Source of the DNA: Pontederia crassipes
Lineage: Eukaryota; Streptophyta; Magnoliopsida; Commelinales; Pontederiaceae
Reading direction: 5' to 3'
NCBI GenBank assembly: GCA_030549335.1
Contig: CM060187.1
Span: forward strand, 55,138,203 to 55,202,202
Length of the DNA stretch: 64,000 bases
Shown piece after piece: positions 37,042-50,900 of this stretch. The notes under the pieces were generated by a model, which searched no databases, was not told the DNA's origin, and was given only the letters and a program-made list of their open reading frames with translations. Every line of letters begins with the position of its first letter. Position 1 is the first letter of the stretch. The translations under genes were made by a program, and so were the position numbers.

Positions 37042-37610
37042 TTTTACCATACGCTCATCAAAGAAATAATAAAGGTGTTCCTCCTCTTAAGGAGGGACTC
37101 ATCGGTTCGGCTTAAAAGAAAACTCTTTTACCATATGATCCTCAAAGAAAAAAATGATTTGCACGACTCTCTCTAAAAAAGACTCGTCTTCTCAATGTCA
37201 TTGTCCTATGTTGTCGATGCCTTGCAACATTGTCGTTGTTGTTCGTCCCTGACACCATGCCCATGACAAAGAGAGATCCAAATGCCTTTTTGCCCTACTC
37301 ATTTTCACTTGTATAGTTACTTTATAAAGGAACACTTTTCATTTAAACTTGGAAATTTAAATATTTGACGGTGCTTCTAATTATTAACAAACATGATCGA
37401 TGAAAAAAAACTTTCTATATCTTTTGTGTGCCGCAAAACTCCCATAAAAGGAGGAAGGGAAGGGAGATCAATAGAGGGAGGGAGGGAGATCAAGAGAGTG
37501 CAGGATGAAGATCGAGAGAGCGACAAGGAGGATCTGGTTCTTTTTTTGTTTGAACCAACAATTTTTTTTTGAACCCATGAGAATTGGTTGATCAAATTTG
37601 AAGTGTATCA
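37042..37610. other. Unassigned; local duplication
   Basis: No gene. A CTTTTACCATA...CTCAAAGAAA block occurs twice, about 85 bp apart (37042 and 37127). Palindromic CCTCCTCTTAAGGAGGG lies near 37080; a related palindrome CCTCCTTTAAAGGAGG lies near 37835. Confidence 0.5.
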
Positions 37611-37621
37611 TTTTTAACCAA

Positions 37622-37795
37622 CAATAACAACAACAAAGCCTTATCCCACTAGATGGGTCGACTACATGGATCATACGACGATATTCGTTGATCCATGTTC
37701 ATGAGATTCGACAGAGTTTTACGCTGGCTGTCGGGGCCTAACACAACCCTCCTCCTTTATCCAGGCTTGGGACCGGCTATAAAACATAGGCGGAG
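37622..37795 (-). mobile_element. Au-like SINE with TTG tail, full-length type
   Basis: Read on the minus strand it contains AGCCGGTCCCAAGCCTGGAT, AAAGGAGGAGGGTTG and GTGGGATAAGGCTTTG, then a (TTG)n-type tail, as in plant Au SINEs. The 11-bp TTTTTAACCAA repeats on both sides (37611-37621 and 37796-37806). The tail is on the low-coordinate side, consistent with minus orientation. Confidence 0.8.
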
Positions 37796-37806
37796 TTTTT
37801 AACCAA

Positions 37807-38984
37807 AGGTAAAATAAAAAAGGGACACAATGTACCTCCTTTAAAGGAGGGGCACCTCCATTATTTCCTATATATATAACCCATACGGATAAATGTATGT
37901 GTGAATCTTCAATTATTCACAATGTGTTAATATTAATTGTAACCATATGATGTAAGATTTGTGATGGTGAACATTACGAGAAATATGAAATCATTATTAA
38001 AATCAAATTTATAAGTAATTTTATTTGAGTATAATTCCAAAACCATGGTCCTAAACCAAATGCCTAAGATGAAACTTCATACCTGGATTCACACGAGCAT
38101 TATATGCCTTATAAACCATAACACTTTCAATCTGATGATGCAACGCGTGATCATATACAGTGCAATGTTAATTTATAAATGCATTCTAGTACTATGTATA
38201 AAATCTAACACAATTTAATTGTGATTATATTTAAAGTACATGTAATGAATTAATTTCGTTGTTTGATGTTCACTAATAAATAGCTATCAAATTTAAACTT
38301 CACATTGTGTTTCAACTATTTTTTATTGATTATAACAAGTCATGGTGCGGACAACCTCCTAATTATTACCTTTGCCTCCCTGTATTACATTACATCAAAT
38401 CTAAAATAAATATTTAAATTATCATGTGAATCTTATGACACTTTCAAAGAAGTTTAGACTTGATATAATCTAAAAAATTGGCTAGTTTGGCACCCCTTGA
38501 AAACAAAACTTAGTTTGATTTTTTTTTTGTAGGATGATATTTTACAAAATAAATTTCTGAAGTTATTTTTTTCACTCGATGCTAATTCTAATGTGTTTGG
38601 ATAAATTTGTATTTTCTCATTAGAACATTTCCTTGAACAGTTCAATGGTTCGATGAGCGATGAACAAATTACTGACAATGAGGTGCAATAGATGACGTCT
38701 AGGTGCATGCCAAAGTTGTGCTACATCTCAAGGAGGAGCCAATATGCCTTGTTCGATGTGGTCGTGATTAGGCATGCATGCTGAGGGCGGTTGGGTTTGA
38801 CGTTAATCTCCAATGTAAAGTGTGGTTTTCATCGGAGGAGAAGAGGCGCTTGAGAAGAGCGGGGAGCTTAAGGAGGATTGGTTGACCATCTTGACCAAAG
38901 AATGAGTGGAGAAGAGGAAGGTGGCAGTGGCGGTGGAGGAGAGGAATGAAAGATGTGGCACTGATTTGAGGAGGGAAGTAAATG
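37807..38984. other. Unassigned intergenic stretch
   Basis: AT-rich with no recognised gene or element. A GAGG-rich segment at 38780-38975 has no convincing protein. Confidence 0.4.
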
Positions 38985-40870
38985 ATAGGATTATATTTTT
39001 ATTAGTAATAGGAATATTTTTATTTCTTTTACTATGATTAGTTTCTTATTTTCTAGTTTGATTATATCTCTTTTTCTTATTTGGTTTTACCTTATAAATA
39101 GGGATCCTTGAAACATTTTTTATTATACTTATGAAAATTAATCTTCTTTCGATAATTGCTTATAGCAAATACCTTGGAAGCTTGCCCCTCATGAAGTGTT
39201 CTATTGAATGCTTGAAGTGATCAAAGTATGATCCTAGTTGGACTAGAAACTTATCAATTGTGTTCGATCTTTATTAGATAATTATGATATCTCGAGTTTT
39301 TGGTTGGACCAATAACTTAGCTATTTCGTCCCCCGATGTCATCTATCACATATGCTACAATTCACTTTGTTCATCATTGTTAGTCACTATACCAACTTCA
39401 TAGAAAAAAAATTATGCCCTTAACGTGACATAAAAAAAAATACAATCTCATCATATCTAATTTCAAGAATACTCTATGGCTTTTCAAGCATAATCAAATT
39501 CAAAAAAAAAATTTAGTATCAGAACATATCACTATACTTGAGAAAAATTAAGAATATAACACAATTGATGGAACAACAAGTTAATTTGAAGTTAGGGGAC
39601 ACTTCAGGTTATTCACATGACAAAGATTATCAAGATAATGGACTTGTTGATCTATCTACAACAACCTTCCGTATGAAAGTATACTTTCCACATTGAGATG
39701 TGAATGATGTAGTTGGATGGATTTCTCAAGCTGAAAATATTTTTGATATAATCGCACTCCAAAAATTTAAAAAGTTAAGCTTGCATGATTGCATCAATCA
39801 ATCTTCATGGTGATGTTATCTAATAGTTCGATTGATTAGAAATGAGACGATGAATACTAACTCGGGAGAAAAATTCTAAAAGCACGATTTCGACCATCGG
39901 AGTTTAAAAACATACATGTAGAGCTAGTTAAGATTCGTCAAACCACTATTGTATTAGAGTATGTGACTCATTTTGAGCAACTTTTAAATCGTTCAAATGA
40001 TTAGAGTGAAGGTCATTTGGTAGGAACATTTGTTAAAGAACTTCTTCTTAGTATTTGATGAGAAGTTAAAGCTCACAGACTTGTGACAATGATAGCTACT
40101 ATCTCATTTGCTCGAGTATATAAAGAAAGACTAAAGGACAAACGACCAAATAGAATTTCAAGCATTTCAATAAATGGTACCCCTTCTTTACATGTTCCAT
40201 CTGAATCCTTGACTAATGAACTATCACAACAAGGCATGAAGGAATGTGCTAACAAATGTTTATATTTTCATTGTAATGATAAGTGGTAGAAAGGTCATGT
40301 TTGCAACAAAGAACAATTATTAATTATTGCACTCATGGTTGAATTAGAAGATCATGAAGAGAAGCAGACATTGAATCAAATGATGCAAAAATCGAAAATA
40401 AAAATATCATAGTTGAGTCAACAATGCATGTGCTTGGTTGTACAAATCTTCAAAATTAGATAGGTATTTTAAGAAACATCAAATAACTATTTTAATTGAT
40501 TTTGGAAGCTCTGATAACTTTATGAAGACCAATTAAGTTAGCCAAGCAGTTGGGACTTGCTATCGAAAGATGTTCAAAATTTGATAGATGAATTATGACT
40601 TGTGAGAACAAGTGTTCTACTGTTAAACTCTCCATCCAAGAGCATGAATTGTTTATTAATCTATATCTTTTACCAATTGATGTTTATGGAGTTGTTTTAG
40701 AAATTAAATGGTTAAGCACACTTGAACAAGTTACTTGGAATTTCAAGTGGAATGGTCAAAGAATTATTTTCAAAGTAAAAAAAATAAGTTCAATTATGCG
40801 TTGAGACAATTTTACGAATGAAAAATCAACTTATTGCATAAGCTTCAAGAAGAAAACATTAGCTTGGTAT
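38985..40870 (+). mobile_element. Ty3/gypsy-type LTR element fossil, gag-protease part
   Basis: A probable LTR remnant with a TATAAATAG promoter-like site lies at about 38985-39360. Downstream there are gag-like strings (DVNDVVGWISQAENIFD) and a retroviral-type protease relic (ITILIDFGSSDNFM; YLLPIDVYGVVLEIKWL). Broken in many places, with no matching 3' LTR seen. Old. Confidence 0.7.
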
Positions 40871-40911
40871 CACCCAAAGCAATCAAGATAACATAAAAAG
40901 TTAATGTGTGT

Positions 40912-41238
40912 GTGTCAAGCACTTTTGGCATGAAACATGTGTCCAGTGACTTTACAGATACTTTTCTTTATTTTTTATATCCTTCTTCATTAATAGTTTA
41001 GATAATTATTGATGATAATGAAAATATGATTTGAATCATTAACAATAATTATATTCATCAATTTTAAATTTTTTACGAACTTATGCTCATTATTATCCTT
41101 CATAATAGATATAATCATTTTCTACAATTTATTATGCTATAAACTTAAATTTTATTATCATAAATTATGTTCTAAACTATTGACGAAAAATTATATCAGA
41201 AAAATATTAAAAAATATGTGTAAAATCATTTGACACAC
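40912..41238. mobile_element. MITE family B, copy 1 (doubled left TIR)
   Basis: About 327 bp, AT-rich, non-coding. The right end reads (reverse complement) GTGTGTCAAATGATTTTACA. Two similar units stand at the left end: GTGTGTCAAGCACTTT and GTGTCCAGTGACTTTACAGA. The interior matches the element at 59818-60142 along its length (GATTTGAATCATTAACAATA and TTTTTTACGAACTTATG blocks). Confidence 0.75.
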
Positions 41239-41939
41239 TTTTATATGATATGAAGATTTTTTTTTGAAACTGTATGAATCCCTTTTGTGAAACGTAATAG
41301 TAATCGTATAATTATTTCTATGTAACAATCAATCTTTCATTTGTTTTTGTTATTTAGGAAAAGAATGTGAGTTATGCCAACAAATGAAATTTTCCTTGGT
41401 AGCCAACTAAGCTATTTGAATGCATTGATCTTCTATGAGTTGTCCACTCTTTTACCAACTCTATTACAAACTGACGGTGACTCGACGATCGCACTTGACA
41501 TCGCCTCCATTGCACCCTGCGACATGTCGCTGCCCACAACACTTTGATCTGCGATGAACAGTAAATACCCCCAAACACTAATTAATGATACTCGTGAGAA
41601 AAGTAACAAGGTGGATATGACCAAATGACTCGGTTTCGTAGATTTTTTAGAAGAAAAGAAGACTCCCAAAGGTTTCAAAGGCTAAAATGTAATATCGCAA
41701 GTCATCAACTATTCCCTTAAAAAAAAGGAGACACACAAATGTAAGCTTGCAAACCATGAGTTGTCACCTGAAATATATACATCACCAATATTTGATTATG
41801 GATAATAGTTCTAATGATGTGGTGGTAATTTCTGTTATATAAATGATCCATCATCTTTATATTGATCTGATGATCTATGAGTCATTCAATCATGTCCTAT
41901 TTCTACTTTATCTGGGCCGTCTGATTTAGATGAAGAGTT
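41239..41939. other. Unassigned intergenic stretch
   Basis: No gene or element recognised on either strand. Confidence 0.4.
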
Positions 41940-42600
41940 CAGATGAAACCACTTTTCCCTCTCTCTCTCTCTCTCTTCCCTCTCTCTTGCGTGTGATGTT
42001 CCTCCCCATCTGAGCGTCCTTGTCGTTCCTGCAGCCGCCACCGGCCTCTCCAAGAGTCATTCCTGCGCATCCCTGCCGATCACTGCTGCCCCCCGCGAAC
42101 ACACAAGCCCCCTTTGCGATCGTCAACTGTCGCCCCTCCTCCCCTCTTTTCCCTGTCATCCCCGCTCTCGCCGCCGCCCTGTCGTCGATCCGCGCTGCCC
42201 TGTCGTTGACATCGATCCCAATTTGCATCGCGTCGATAGGCGCCGCCTCGATCCATGCCGTCCCGTTGTTGATCGGCACCGTCAATGTCAATCTGCCCCA
42301 TTCTGCGTCGTCTCGTCGTCAATCCGCGTCGTCGAGTCCAGCCGCCGTTCCCCCATCGTTCTTCCCCTTCAATTGTTCGCCGCCGCCTCCAATCGTTCGC
42401 TATTGCCTCCAATCATTTGCCGCCACCCACAATTGTTCGTCGCCATTCCTCGATTCTGCCTCCGATCGGCCGCCCTGTTCATTCGCTGCCGTTCATCCAA
42501 ATGCCATCGCTGTTCGTTGGCGATCTGTCCAAAGAGAAAGATAGAGAGAGAGATAGAGAGAGATAGAGAGAAAAAATGGTAGATGGTGCTGCACTGGATT
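41940..42600. other. GC-rich, pyrimidine-rich island, no supported gene
   Basis: Starts with a CT microsatellite, then C- and CGT-rich sequence with repeated words (CCGCC, TCGTCAATC, GTTCG). It ends in GATAGAGAGA repeats. Several long open frames overlap on both strands and read as R, S, P and A runs. I recognise no protein. It may be a captured gene leader or the core of a transposon. Confidence 0.5.
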
Positions 42601-43665
42601 TCACCTAAAGGGGTTACACTTTCATTAATCCCATATATATATATCATTAATGTCTTACAAATCTAGTCAAATTTATCCTTTTTCGGAAGCATTGATCTAA
42701 ACCTTTTTTTATGCTTGGCTTCACTGGCCGGTTGTCTAACTTTACAAATATTGCAAGCAAACACTCTGTTTATCTAATCCAACTTCTTCAATGCCTTTGA
42801 TACTTGCACCTGCTGATGGTTCATTTAACTTGAAGCTTTGGTAACCAACGATTGATTGGATCGAGAGATAAACAAACCTGTCATTCTATCTTTTAATTAG
42901 TTGATACGTAATTTCTATCACAAAAGCAACAGTCGTTCGATTCTAGTTTGAACTCGGTGAGAAAGAATTATCACAAATTTGAAGAAAAAGGTTCACCTTT
43001 AATATTGCAATATGAAAAAAAGTTAGTTTGGCTTAATAGTCATTTAGCATTTTTAGATGATTGCCTCAAGCATGGTCTGTAGTTTATCTAAATTCTTCAC
43101 ACTTGTCTATTTTCTCCGTTAATTAATTAAATTAGAGGAATTAAACGCTATAACTCCTTTTCAACAAGGATAATTATCAGAATTTATTTCTGTGATGACT
43201 TTATTAGTATCAAATATATGATGTAAATTTTAAAAATGTTAAATATATAAATGATTTTCTTCCTAATAAGTTATTTTTTTAGAAGAAACGACCAGCTCAT
43301 ATAATTTAGCATGGTCAAAGTATTTTGATTTTAAATTTCGACGGGCTCGTATTACAATTTGTTTCATTTAGGGAGACTTTAAGATCTCTTATTGTTCAAG
43401 TGTACACCAACTAACACAATCTTTGCCTATTTAAATTGAGATGAAAGGAAAGAGAGGTGGTATCAGTCCTTCAGCTTTCCCCTTTCTTTCCGGGGCAGGA
43501 AAAGCTTGAAGGGGCATGCAGAACCTGTGACCCTACAGTAGGGCCCCATGCATTCACGCCACTCCATTGAGTGGGATTGGAGGGACGAGATTTAGGCTTC
43601 AAACCTGTCTTTTGATTTTTTTTGGAACGTTAGAAGGGGGCCCATCCGTGGCATGTGGCACGCTT

Positions 43666-43720
<55 letters not shown>

Positions 43721-44690
43721 ATACATATATATATATAATACTGGGACACACGTTAAATTAGATATTAGATATTTGGAAGTGTATTTGTATTAATATCCAA
43801 ATAAAGTCCTCGTTGCTGCGTTCTTGCCGTTATTAAGTGGAGGAAATTTTTTTTTCCAATGATAAGAGGAAATCTTCTGTAATGTAGTGCCTTCTTTGGA
43901 TTCTGTCCGATCTAATAGTAGATGTCAAATTTAGTGAAGAGGGTCGTACAAGTTGTTTACTTACAGCTGACCAAGTACTCTGGATTTGTTCATACTAATT
44001 GGATTCTCTTATTTATTTTTCCTCATTAATTGCTTCTCCTCACATTTGTATAGATTTGGTTTAGTACGCGTACATGCAAAGAAAGATGATAGATCAAAGC
44101 CGCTGTTGTCATATCTATTTGAAACGCCAGGCATTTCATATCAACTTGTTATGTGTCACTAAGATCCCACAGTTAATTTATATTTCAAAGTTCAAACCTC
44201 TGGTTGATGTTGGCAAAAGATACTCATAGAGTGAGGTATTTTTGGGTGAAGATAGAATGAACTATTTGTGCAACAAACGTGTGAACTACAACGTGACATC
44301 CCAAAATTGAGCATTAATCATCAATGGACCAATTGACATTACAGCAACAATTAACCGTGGAATTTCAAAATGAAAGAAGAAAAAAATGCAACATAAAGTT
44401 GATGCTGCTTCATAAGGCAACAGAATGCGAAAACTCAAAATATGGCTCATTTGTTTTGTCTCCTGATAACGGGAGGGCAAAAAAAAAATGGAGAAGAAAG
44501 GATGAGATTCCAACTTCAAAAGTTACAATTCCAAAACTATGACATGAATACAGATCCAAGAGAATTGTATACTTTTGTTGTTGTTGTCACCTTGTTTTTT
44601 TTAATTTTAGTGTTGTCGACTTATTTATTTCCAGGTCTGGGGGCTTTTGAACAGCCACCACAGCAGTTTAAAAAAAGTTGACCGTTGGGG
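42601..44690. other. Intergenic; contains (CT)n microsatellite at 43669-43717
   Basis: Mostly AT-rich with no gene. The CT run has about 24 units. A GAAGGGGCATGCAGA word at about 43509 matches the core of miR528, but no hairpin is present. Confidence 0.55.
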
Positions 44691-44958
44691 CTCCCCGAGC
44701 GGCAGGTTCGGAGCGAGGCCTGGAGTGGTACAGTGGACTGTTTAGTAGTAGTTATAGTGGCAGCAGTCTCAGTGGTGGTAGTGGTGGCGGAAAGGAGAGG
44801 ACCATCGCCAACCAGTTCAAGCTTCCTCCCTTTGCAGATGGGTCTGATGGAATGAAGCCAACCCATCCGTTTCCAACTTATCCTCTTGGTGTCGGTGGGT
44901 GCCCCGGGAGGTTCTTCATCAGTGGCGCTTCGGTCCACTAATAATCTTTGCGCGGGCG

Positions 44959-47900
44959 ATGGCGACGACGTCGACCGAGAGGTCGTTTCAGGTGTCTCTA
45001 GCTTCCGTCGTGGAGGATGTGCTCAGACAGCACGGGGCCAGGCTGAGCGACATTGATTTCGCCTCTCGGAAGGCTGAGGAAGCAGGTATTGATGGGTTTG
45101 CCGACTCAAAGAACCCTTTTCTTGCCCTCATATAACCGCGCAGCAATCTGCCTTACGGTTTTGGCGGAAGCGTGTGCAGTTGATGTTGTGCATTATGCTT
45201 TTGATTTATACTAGAGTTTTGCGGCATGGGATTTTTTCAGCTTCTTTTGCGATCTTTAGTTCTTCTTGTTGTTATTGATCGCTTGTGAATCGACGCACAG
45301 CGGCGAGGAGGTTCGAGGCCGCCGGATGGCTGCGGAAGGAGGTCGGAGCAGTGGCTGACAGAGATTTGCCGGATAAGCCGTCGGAAGAGGAGTTCAAGTT
45401 GGGGCTGAGGAACGGACTGATCCTTTGCACTGTACTTAACAAGATTCAACCGGGCTCTGTGCCAAAGGTGAGCCTTGAATGATCAATTCTTGCATAATTC
45501 CTTCTGTATCGTTTCTGTGCATTCTTAATTATTTCTGCTGTTGCTTTAGGTGGTTTCCAATCCAGCGGATGCAGTGCTCCACCCAGACTTAGCAGCCCTT
45601 TCAGCCTTCCAGTATTTTGAGAACCTCAGAAATTTTCTGGTGGCTGTGCAGGATCTAGGAATCCCCGCATTTGAGGCATCCGATTTGCAGCAGGTACAGA
45701 TTTGTTAAATTAATGCCATAACAAATTATTCGAATTTTCTCATTCTACATAATTTCACCGTCTTAATTTGATATTTGGATCGTTCTACTGATTGAAAAGC
45801 ACGGCTCATTCAGTTTCCCAGCTAGAATTTTACCAAGTCACCATATCGTATATCAATTTACCCGTAGCAATTGTATACACGCATCCCTCTAAGCTTAATC
45901 TTTTGGATCATTTGATGCTGGATTCAAATTTATGAAAGGCTTCTAACCAAGGTTTTTTTTTCGTTTCTAATTCTTGTTTTTTTTTTGTGCTGTCTTTCAT
46001 TTTGTTGGAGTTCAGGGAGGCAAAAGTGCACTGGTTGTGGACTGTGTCCTTGCTCTCAAATCCTATGCTGAGCGGAAAAGAGCGGGTGGCCATGGCTGCT
46101 GGAAGTATGGTGGAAGCTCAAAGCAAACCAGCATGGGGAAGCCTTTCCTAAGGAAAAATTCAGAGAATTTTAAGACTTCGGTGTCTAGAGCACAATATCT
46201 GAATGAGAATGACATGGGGCAAAATTTGTCTAGAGACTTCCTCTTAATGGAACCCAATGAAAAGGTTTGGACTTAGGGTATTACTTTGGTACATAATTTT
46301 CTGTATTAATGTATTGTGCGTTACAGTTTAGCTAATAGTATCCGACATTTTTAAGGAGACAAATTCACAATCTATAGATGTGCTTATTCGTGAGGTTCTC
46401 TCCGACAGAACGCCAGAAGAAGTTCCACAAGTAATACTTAAGATCATTCCTTTTGTTGATACATTGGATTTTGTTAAGTTTGGAGATGTAATGCTCTGGT
46501 CTGGTATGTTTCCACTTTACAGATTGTTGGATCCTTGCTGAGTAAAGTTATGGAAGAATTCCAACGTCACACCCGAAACCAAAATGAGCCAGTATGCCCT
46601 TTTCTGTTTCCTATATGGTGGATCAAGATAAAATAGATGACAATATTAGGTCTATATATCAGTTTGGATTAAAGACGCGTGCAGAAGTTTAACCTTAATT
46701 GATATTTTTTACCATTATATTGTCTACTGTTTATGGTTTATGGAATCATATTATCTACCGATTGTGAACTTACAAGTACCTTGAAGCAAAGTTTCCATCC
46801 AGTACGATGTTGATTAACAATGTTGATTGTATTGATGGTACTCATGTATTATCTGTTTACCAAATACGACAGGTGAAAACAGCTGCAAGGAGCATTGATG
46901 GCATGTCCGTAGCCAAATCTCAGATTCGAATTTGGCCACAATCTCTAAACTGTGGCATGGAGGTAAGACATTCATGGAGGTAACATTCGAATTAGGCCTT
47001 TATACTAAAGCTGCACCTGAATACACGTTCTGATTCCATTGCCATGTGAAGACGATTGAAGGCAATGACATTGGAATGCTGACAAAAAAACATTACTCAA
47101 AAAAGGACGCGAAGGAAGAGGAGGCACCAAAGGAGAGAACTTCAAAGCATAATATGATTTTTGAGCGACAGCAAAGAGATATTCAGGTACTGATTCATTT
47201 CTTGTGACTTTTTTTTCTTTTCACAGTACCTTTTTCCCATAGGTAACATCTTATAGTAACAATTACATTCTTGATAGGAACTCAAATGTAATATTCAGAC
47301 CACGAAGGCTGACATGCAGTCCATGCAAAGAGAGTACAATGAGGCAATTAGTAAGCTTGGTAAGCTAGAATGACACAATTAAGCAACTGTAAAATCTTAA
47401 ATATTTTCTAGAAAGAAAAAAAGCAAAAACGAACTGAAGACAACTTCGTTGTATTTTTTAATGGTAGGAGGTCATCTACACATCCTTGCTCATTCAGCAT
47501 CCAATTATCACAAAGTTCTCGAGGAAAACAGAAAATTGTACAATCAAGTTCAAGATCTTAAAGGTACAGCACACATCATGTTCTTGAACTGTTTTATTTT
47601 ATTGTAACTGCAAACGTTTTCCCAAGTTTCTTCCCTAATTACAGGAAGCATTAGAGTATATTGCCGAGTGAGACCATTTCTACCAGGACAACTTAGCAGT
47701 AATTGTATTGGTTGTATTGATGATGGAAGCATTACTGTTCTTATGCCATCAAAATATGGAAAAGAAGGTCGTCGATCTTTTAACTTCAACAAAGTGTTTG
47801 GATCATCTGCTTCACAGGGTCAGTATGATGCTCATCTTTACTACACAATACACACTTGTGCCTCTCAATAATAACAATTGGTTCTATTTGGGCTATCTGC

Positions 47901-50900
47901 AGAAGATGTATTCTTGGATACACAACCTTTAATTCGATCCATTCTTGATGGTTACAATGTATGCATATTTGCATACGGCCAAACTGGATCTGGAAAGACA
48001 TATACAATGGTAAGAGTTAGGCCAAACACTTAACTGAGTAACTAGTAGTCTAGTAGCTTCATCCCTTGTGTCCAAACTTCATTGAAATTGGTATTAAAGT
48101 TCTAGTGTTTGATGTTTTAGTTGATCTGAGTTTGATATGTTCTGCAGAGTGGGCCAAAGGATCTTAATGAGCAGACGCAGGGAGTTAATTACCGAGCATT
48201 AAGCGACTTGTTCAAACTTTCTGAAAAAAGGAAGGACGCATTTTCTTATGAAATTTCTGTTCAAATGATTGAAATATATAATGAGCAAGTGCGGGACCTC
48301 CTTGTTAGTGATGGTCTCAGCAAAAGATATCCTTTTTATGCTTTAAGCTACCCCTCTACTTTTTTATACTTAAACTGAAATATACATCTGGTTGTTCTCT
48401 AGAAGTATGTAAACGCAAGTTTCACTTTGGATTGAGTTTCATACTCTAGTTAATCACCATAATTCAACTCTTCTGCAATTAGTATTAATATGTTCCCTTG
48501 ACATGTAAAACATTAGAAATCCGTAATAGTTCTCAGAGAGGAGTTAATGTACCTAATGCAAACTTAGTGCCTGTTACTTCTACATCTGATGTTATCGAAT
48601 TGATGAATATTGGTCAAAAGAACCGTGCTGTGGGTGCTACAGCCTTGAATGATCGTAGCAGCCGTTCTCATAGGTAAGATCTGACTTGAAAGAATTTACT
48701 TTTTCAAATGCCTAGTTATATGTATTTAGTACTGACGAATATTACTTATCATTTGAATGGATTTGTTTCAGTTGTTTGACTGTTCATGTTCAAGGAAGAG
48801 ATAATACTAGTGGAACAGTTCTTCGTGGATGCATGCATCTGGTTGATCTCGCGGGCAGTGAGAGAGTTGATAAATCTGAGGTCACTGGAGAAAGACTTAA
48901 AGAAGCACAGCATATAAACAAGTCACTGTCAGCTTTAGGAGATGTAATAGCCGCCCTTGCTCAGAAGAATTCTCATGTTCCTTATCGGAACAGTAAGCTA
49001 ACACAGTTGCTCCAAGATTCTCTTGGTAAATGCTACACTAGCAAACTCGATGGAAATGAAAAGTGATCTTATTGCTTAATGTTTAAATCTTATTATATCT
49101 CAGGTGGCCAAGCAAAGACATTGATGTTTGTCCATATAAGTCCAGAAATGGATGCTATTGGAGAAACTCTTAGCACATTAAAATTTGCTGAACGGGTTTC
49201 CACTGTAGAGCTTGGTGCTGCTCATGTAAATAAAGAAAATGGAGAGATCAAAGAACTTAAAGAGCAGGTTTTCCATGAAACATCATTTTTGTAATGTCGT
49301 GCTATCATCTCTAATATGTGTGATTTCTCTATTTACTCATTTCTCTTGTGTCTTCCGTATGGTTTAGCGAAATCATTTTTTCGTCTTTCAGATAGCAAGC
49401 CTGAAAGCTGCATTGGCTACTAAAGAGACAGGAGAGGAACAGTTGCAAAATACGACGCCTCCTGATATCAACATGAACGCTACACCGCCAAATCAAAGAA
49501 TACAAATGAATAGTCATGATAGCCTCCGCAGTCAGTCAAACTCTAGGCGACCAATGGAAGATGTTGGAAACATAGCGGTAACCAACGTAAAAAGTGATTT
49601 ATTTTAAGTATAGAAAAAACATCTCCAGTTTTATGGGAATATGCCTTATTAAAGAGTACTTCGTCTACTTTTGTACTTGTGGGTTGTCTAATTACACTTG
49701 GAAGAACCTATACTTGGATATATAAATGCAGTTTCCAGTTTTGATGTCCTTCACATTTAGAATATATAAAATATGAAAAGAAGTTAATATGGTCTGGTCA
49801 TAAGTGACAATTTTCTGTTGTTCTATATAGGTGGCTAACGGAACTCCTACACGGTTAGACAGAACTAACTGCATGAATATTCAGCCGAGAGATGCTAAAG
49901 AGACCACTTCTGGAGATTGGATTGATAAGCTTATGATGAACAAACGTGAGACAGATATCAATAATGATATTTCCATGAGAGATTGGGAAGGAGATGGTCC
50001 AACTACACCCAAACTTTTATGCCGGAGTCATCTTTCTGGAACTCAGGATCATTCAAATGAGCAGTACCATCACAGAATTACTGGTTATTCTGATTATCTT
50101 GATGTCGCCACCAGTGATTCTTCAGAAAATGATATACAATGGCAATTCAAGCTCCAGGACTCTCAGGGTGATTCGAGGATCAAGAAGCCTCAAGTAAAGC
50201 CACCAAAGAGTCCAAACATCAGGTACTGACCTGAGTGCTCTAAATTTCTAGGCTGGGGAAAATAGAATGATTTTAGCTTGTATAATGCTAAGAGAAATTG
50301 AAAGGTGTTATCATCTTCTTACTAATTTATGATAGAAGCATTTCTCTCTACTAGGCTACATCTTTCCTTGAATATCTGGCATATAAAGCTACAATTAAAG
50401 GCTGGAAAGTTGAAGTGAAAAAAAATCTATCGATGCATTTATTTTAGCATACTTTGTTAATAAAAGTTGTGGTCAACTGAAAAATGCAAATCCATTGTTC
50501 TAGAAGTGCTTTCAAGCCAGCACTTTTATTTTATCTGAGCTACGGAGCTACAATTAAAGGATGGATATTTGAACTAAATACCCTTCTGTCAGTACTTCTA
50601 TTTTAGCATATACTAATAAGAGTTGCTATGAAATGAGGCATGAAAATGCACTACCTAGAAGTACTTTTGAGCTCAGATGCTTATAGTGGATCTACAATGT
50701 AACCAATATTAACAACAACAACAAAGCCTTATCCCACTAGGTGGGGTCGGCTAGTAACCAATATTAACATATATAAGAATTGCTATGAAATGAGGCATCA
50801 AAATGCACTACCTAGAAGTACTTTTGAGCTCAGATGCTTATAGTGGATCTACAATGTAACCAGTATTAACTGCAATAGTTCGTCATCCCCTATGATGCAG

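Noticed and set aside
41926-42582. Overlapping R/S/P-rich open frames as genes
   Set aside because: Several frames on both strands are open at once, as expected from GC-rich low-complexity sequence; no conserved motif.
43500-43530. miR528-like word GAAGGGGCATGCAGA
   Set aside because: The rest of the mature sequence differs and no star strand or hairpin is present nearby.
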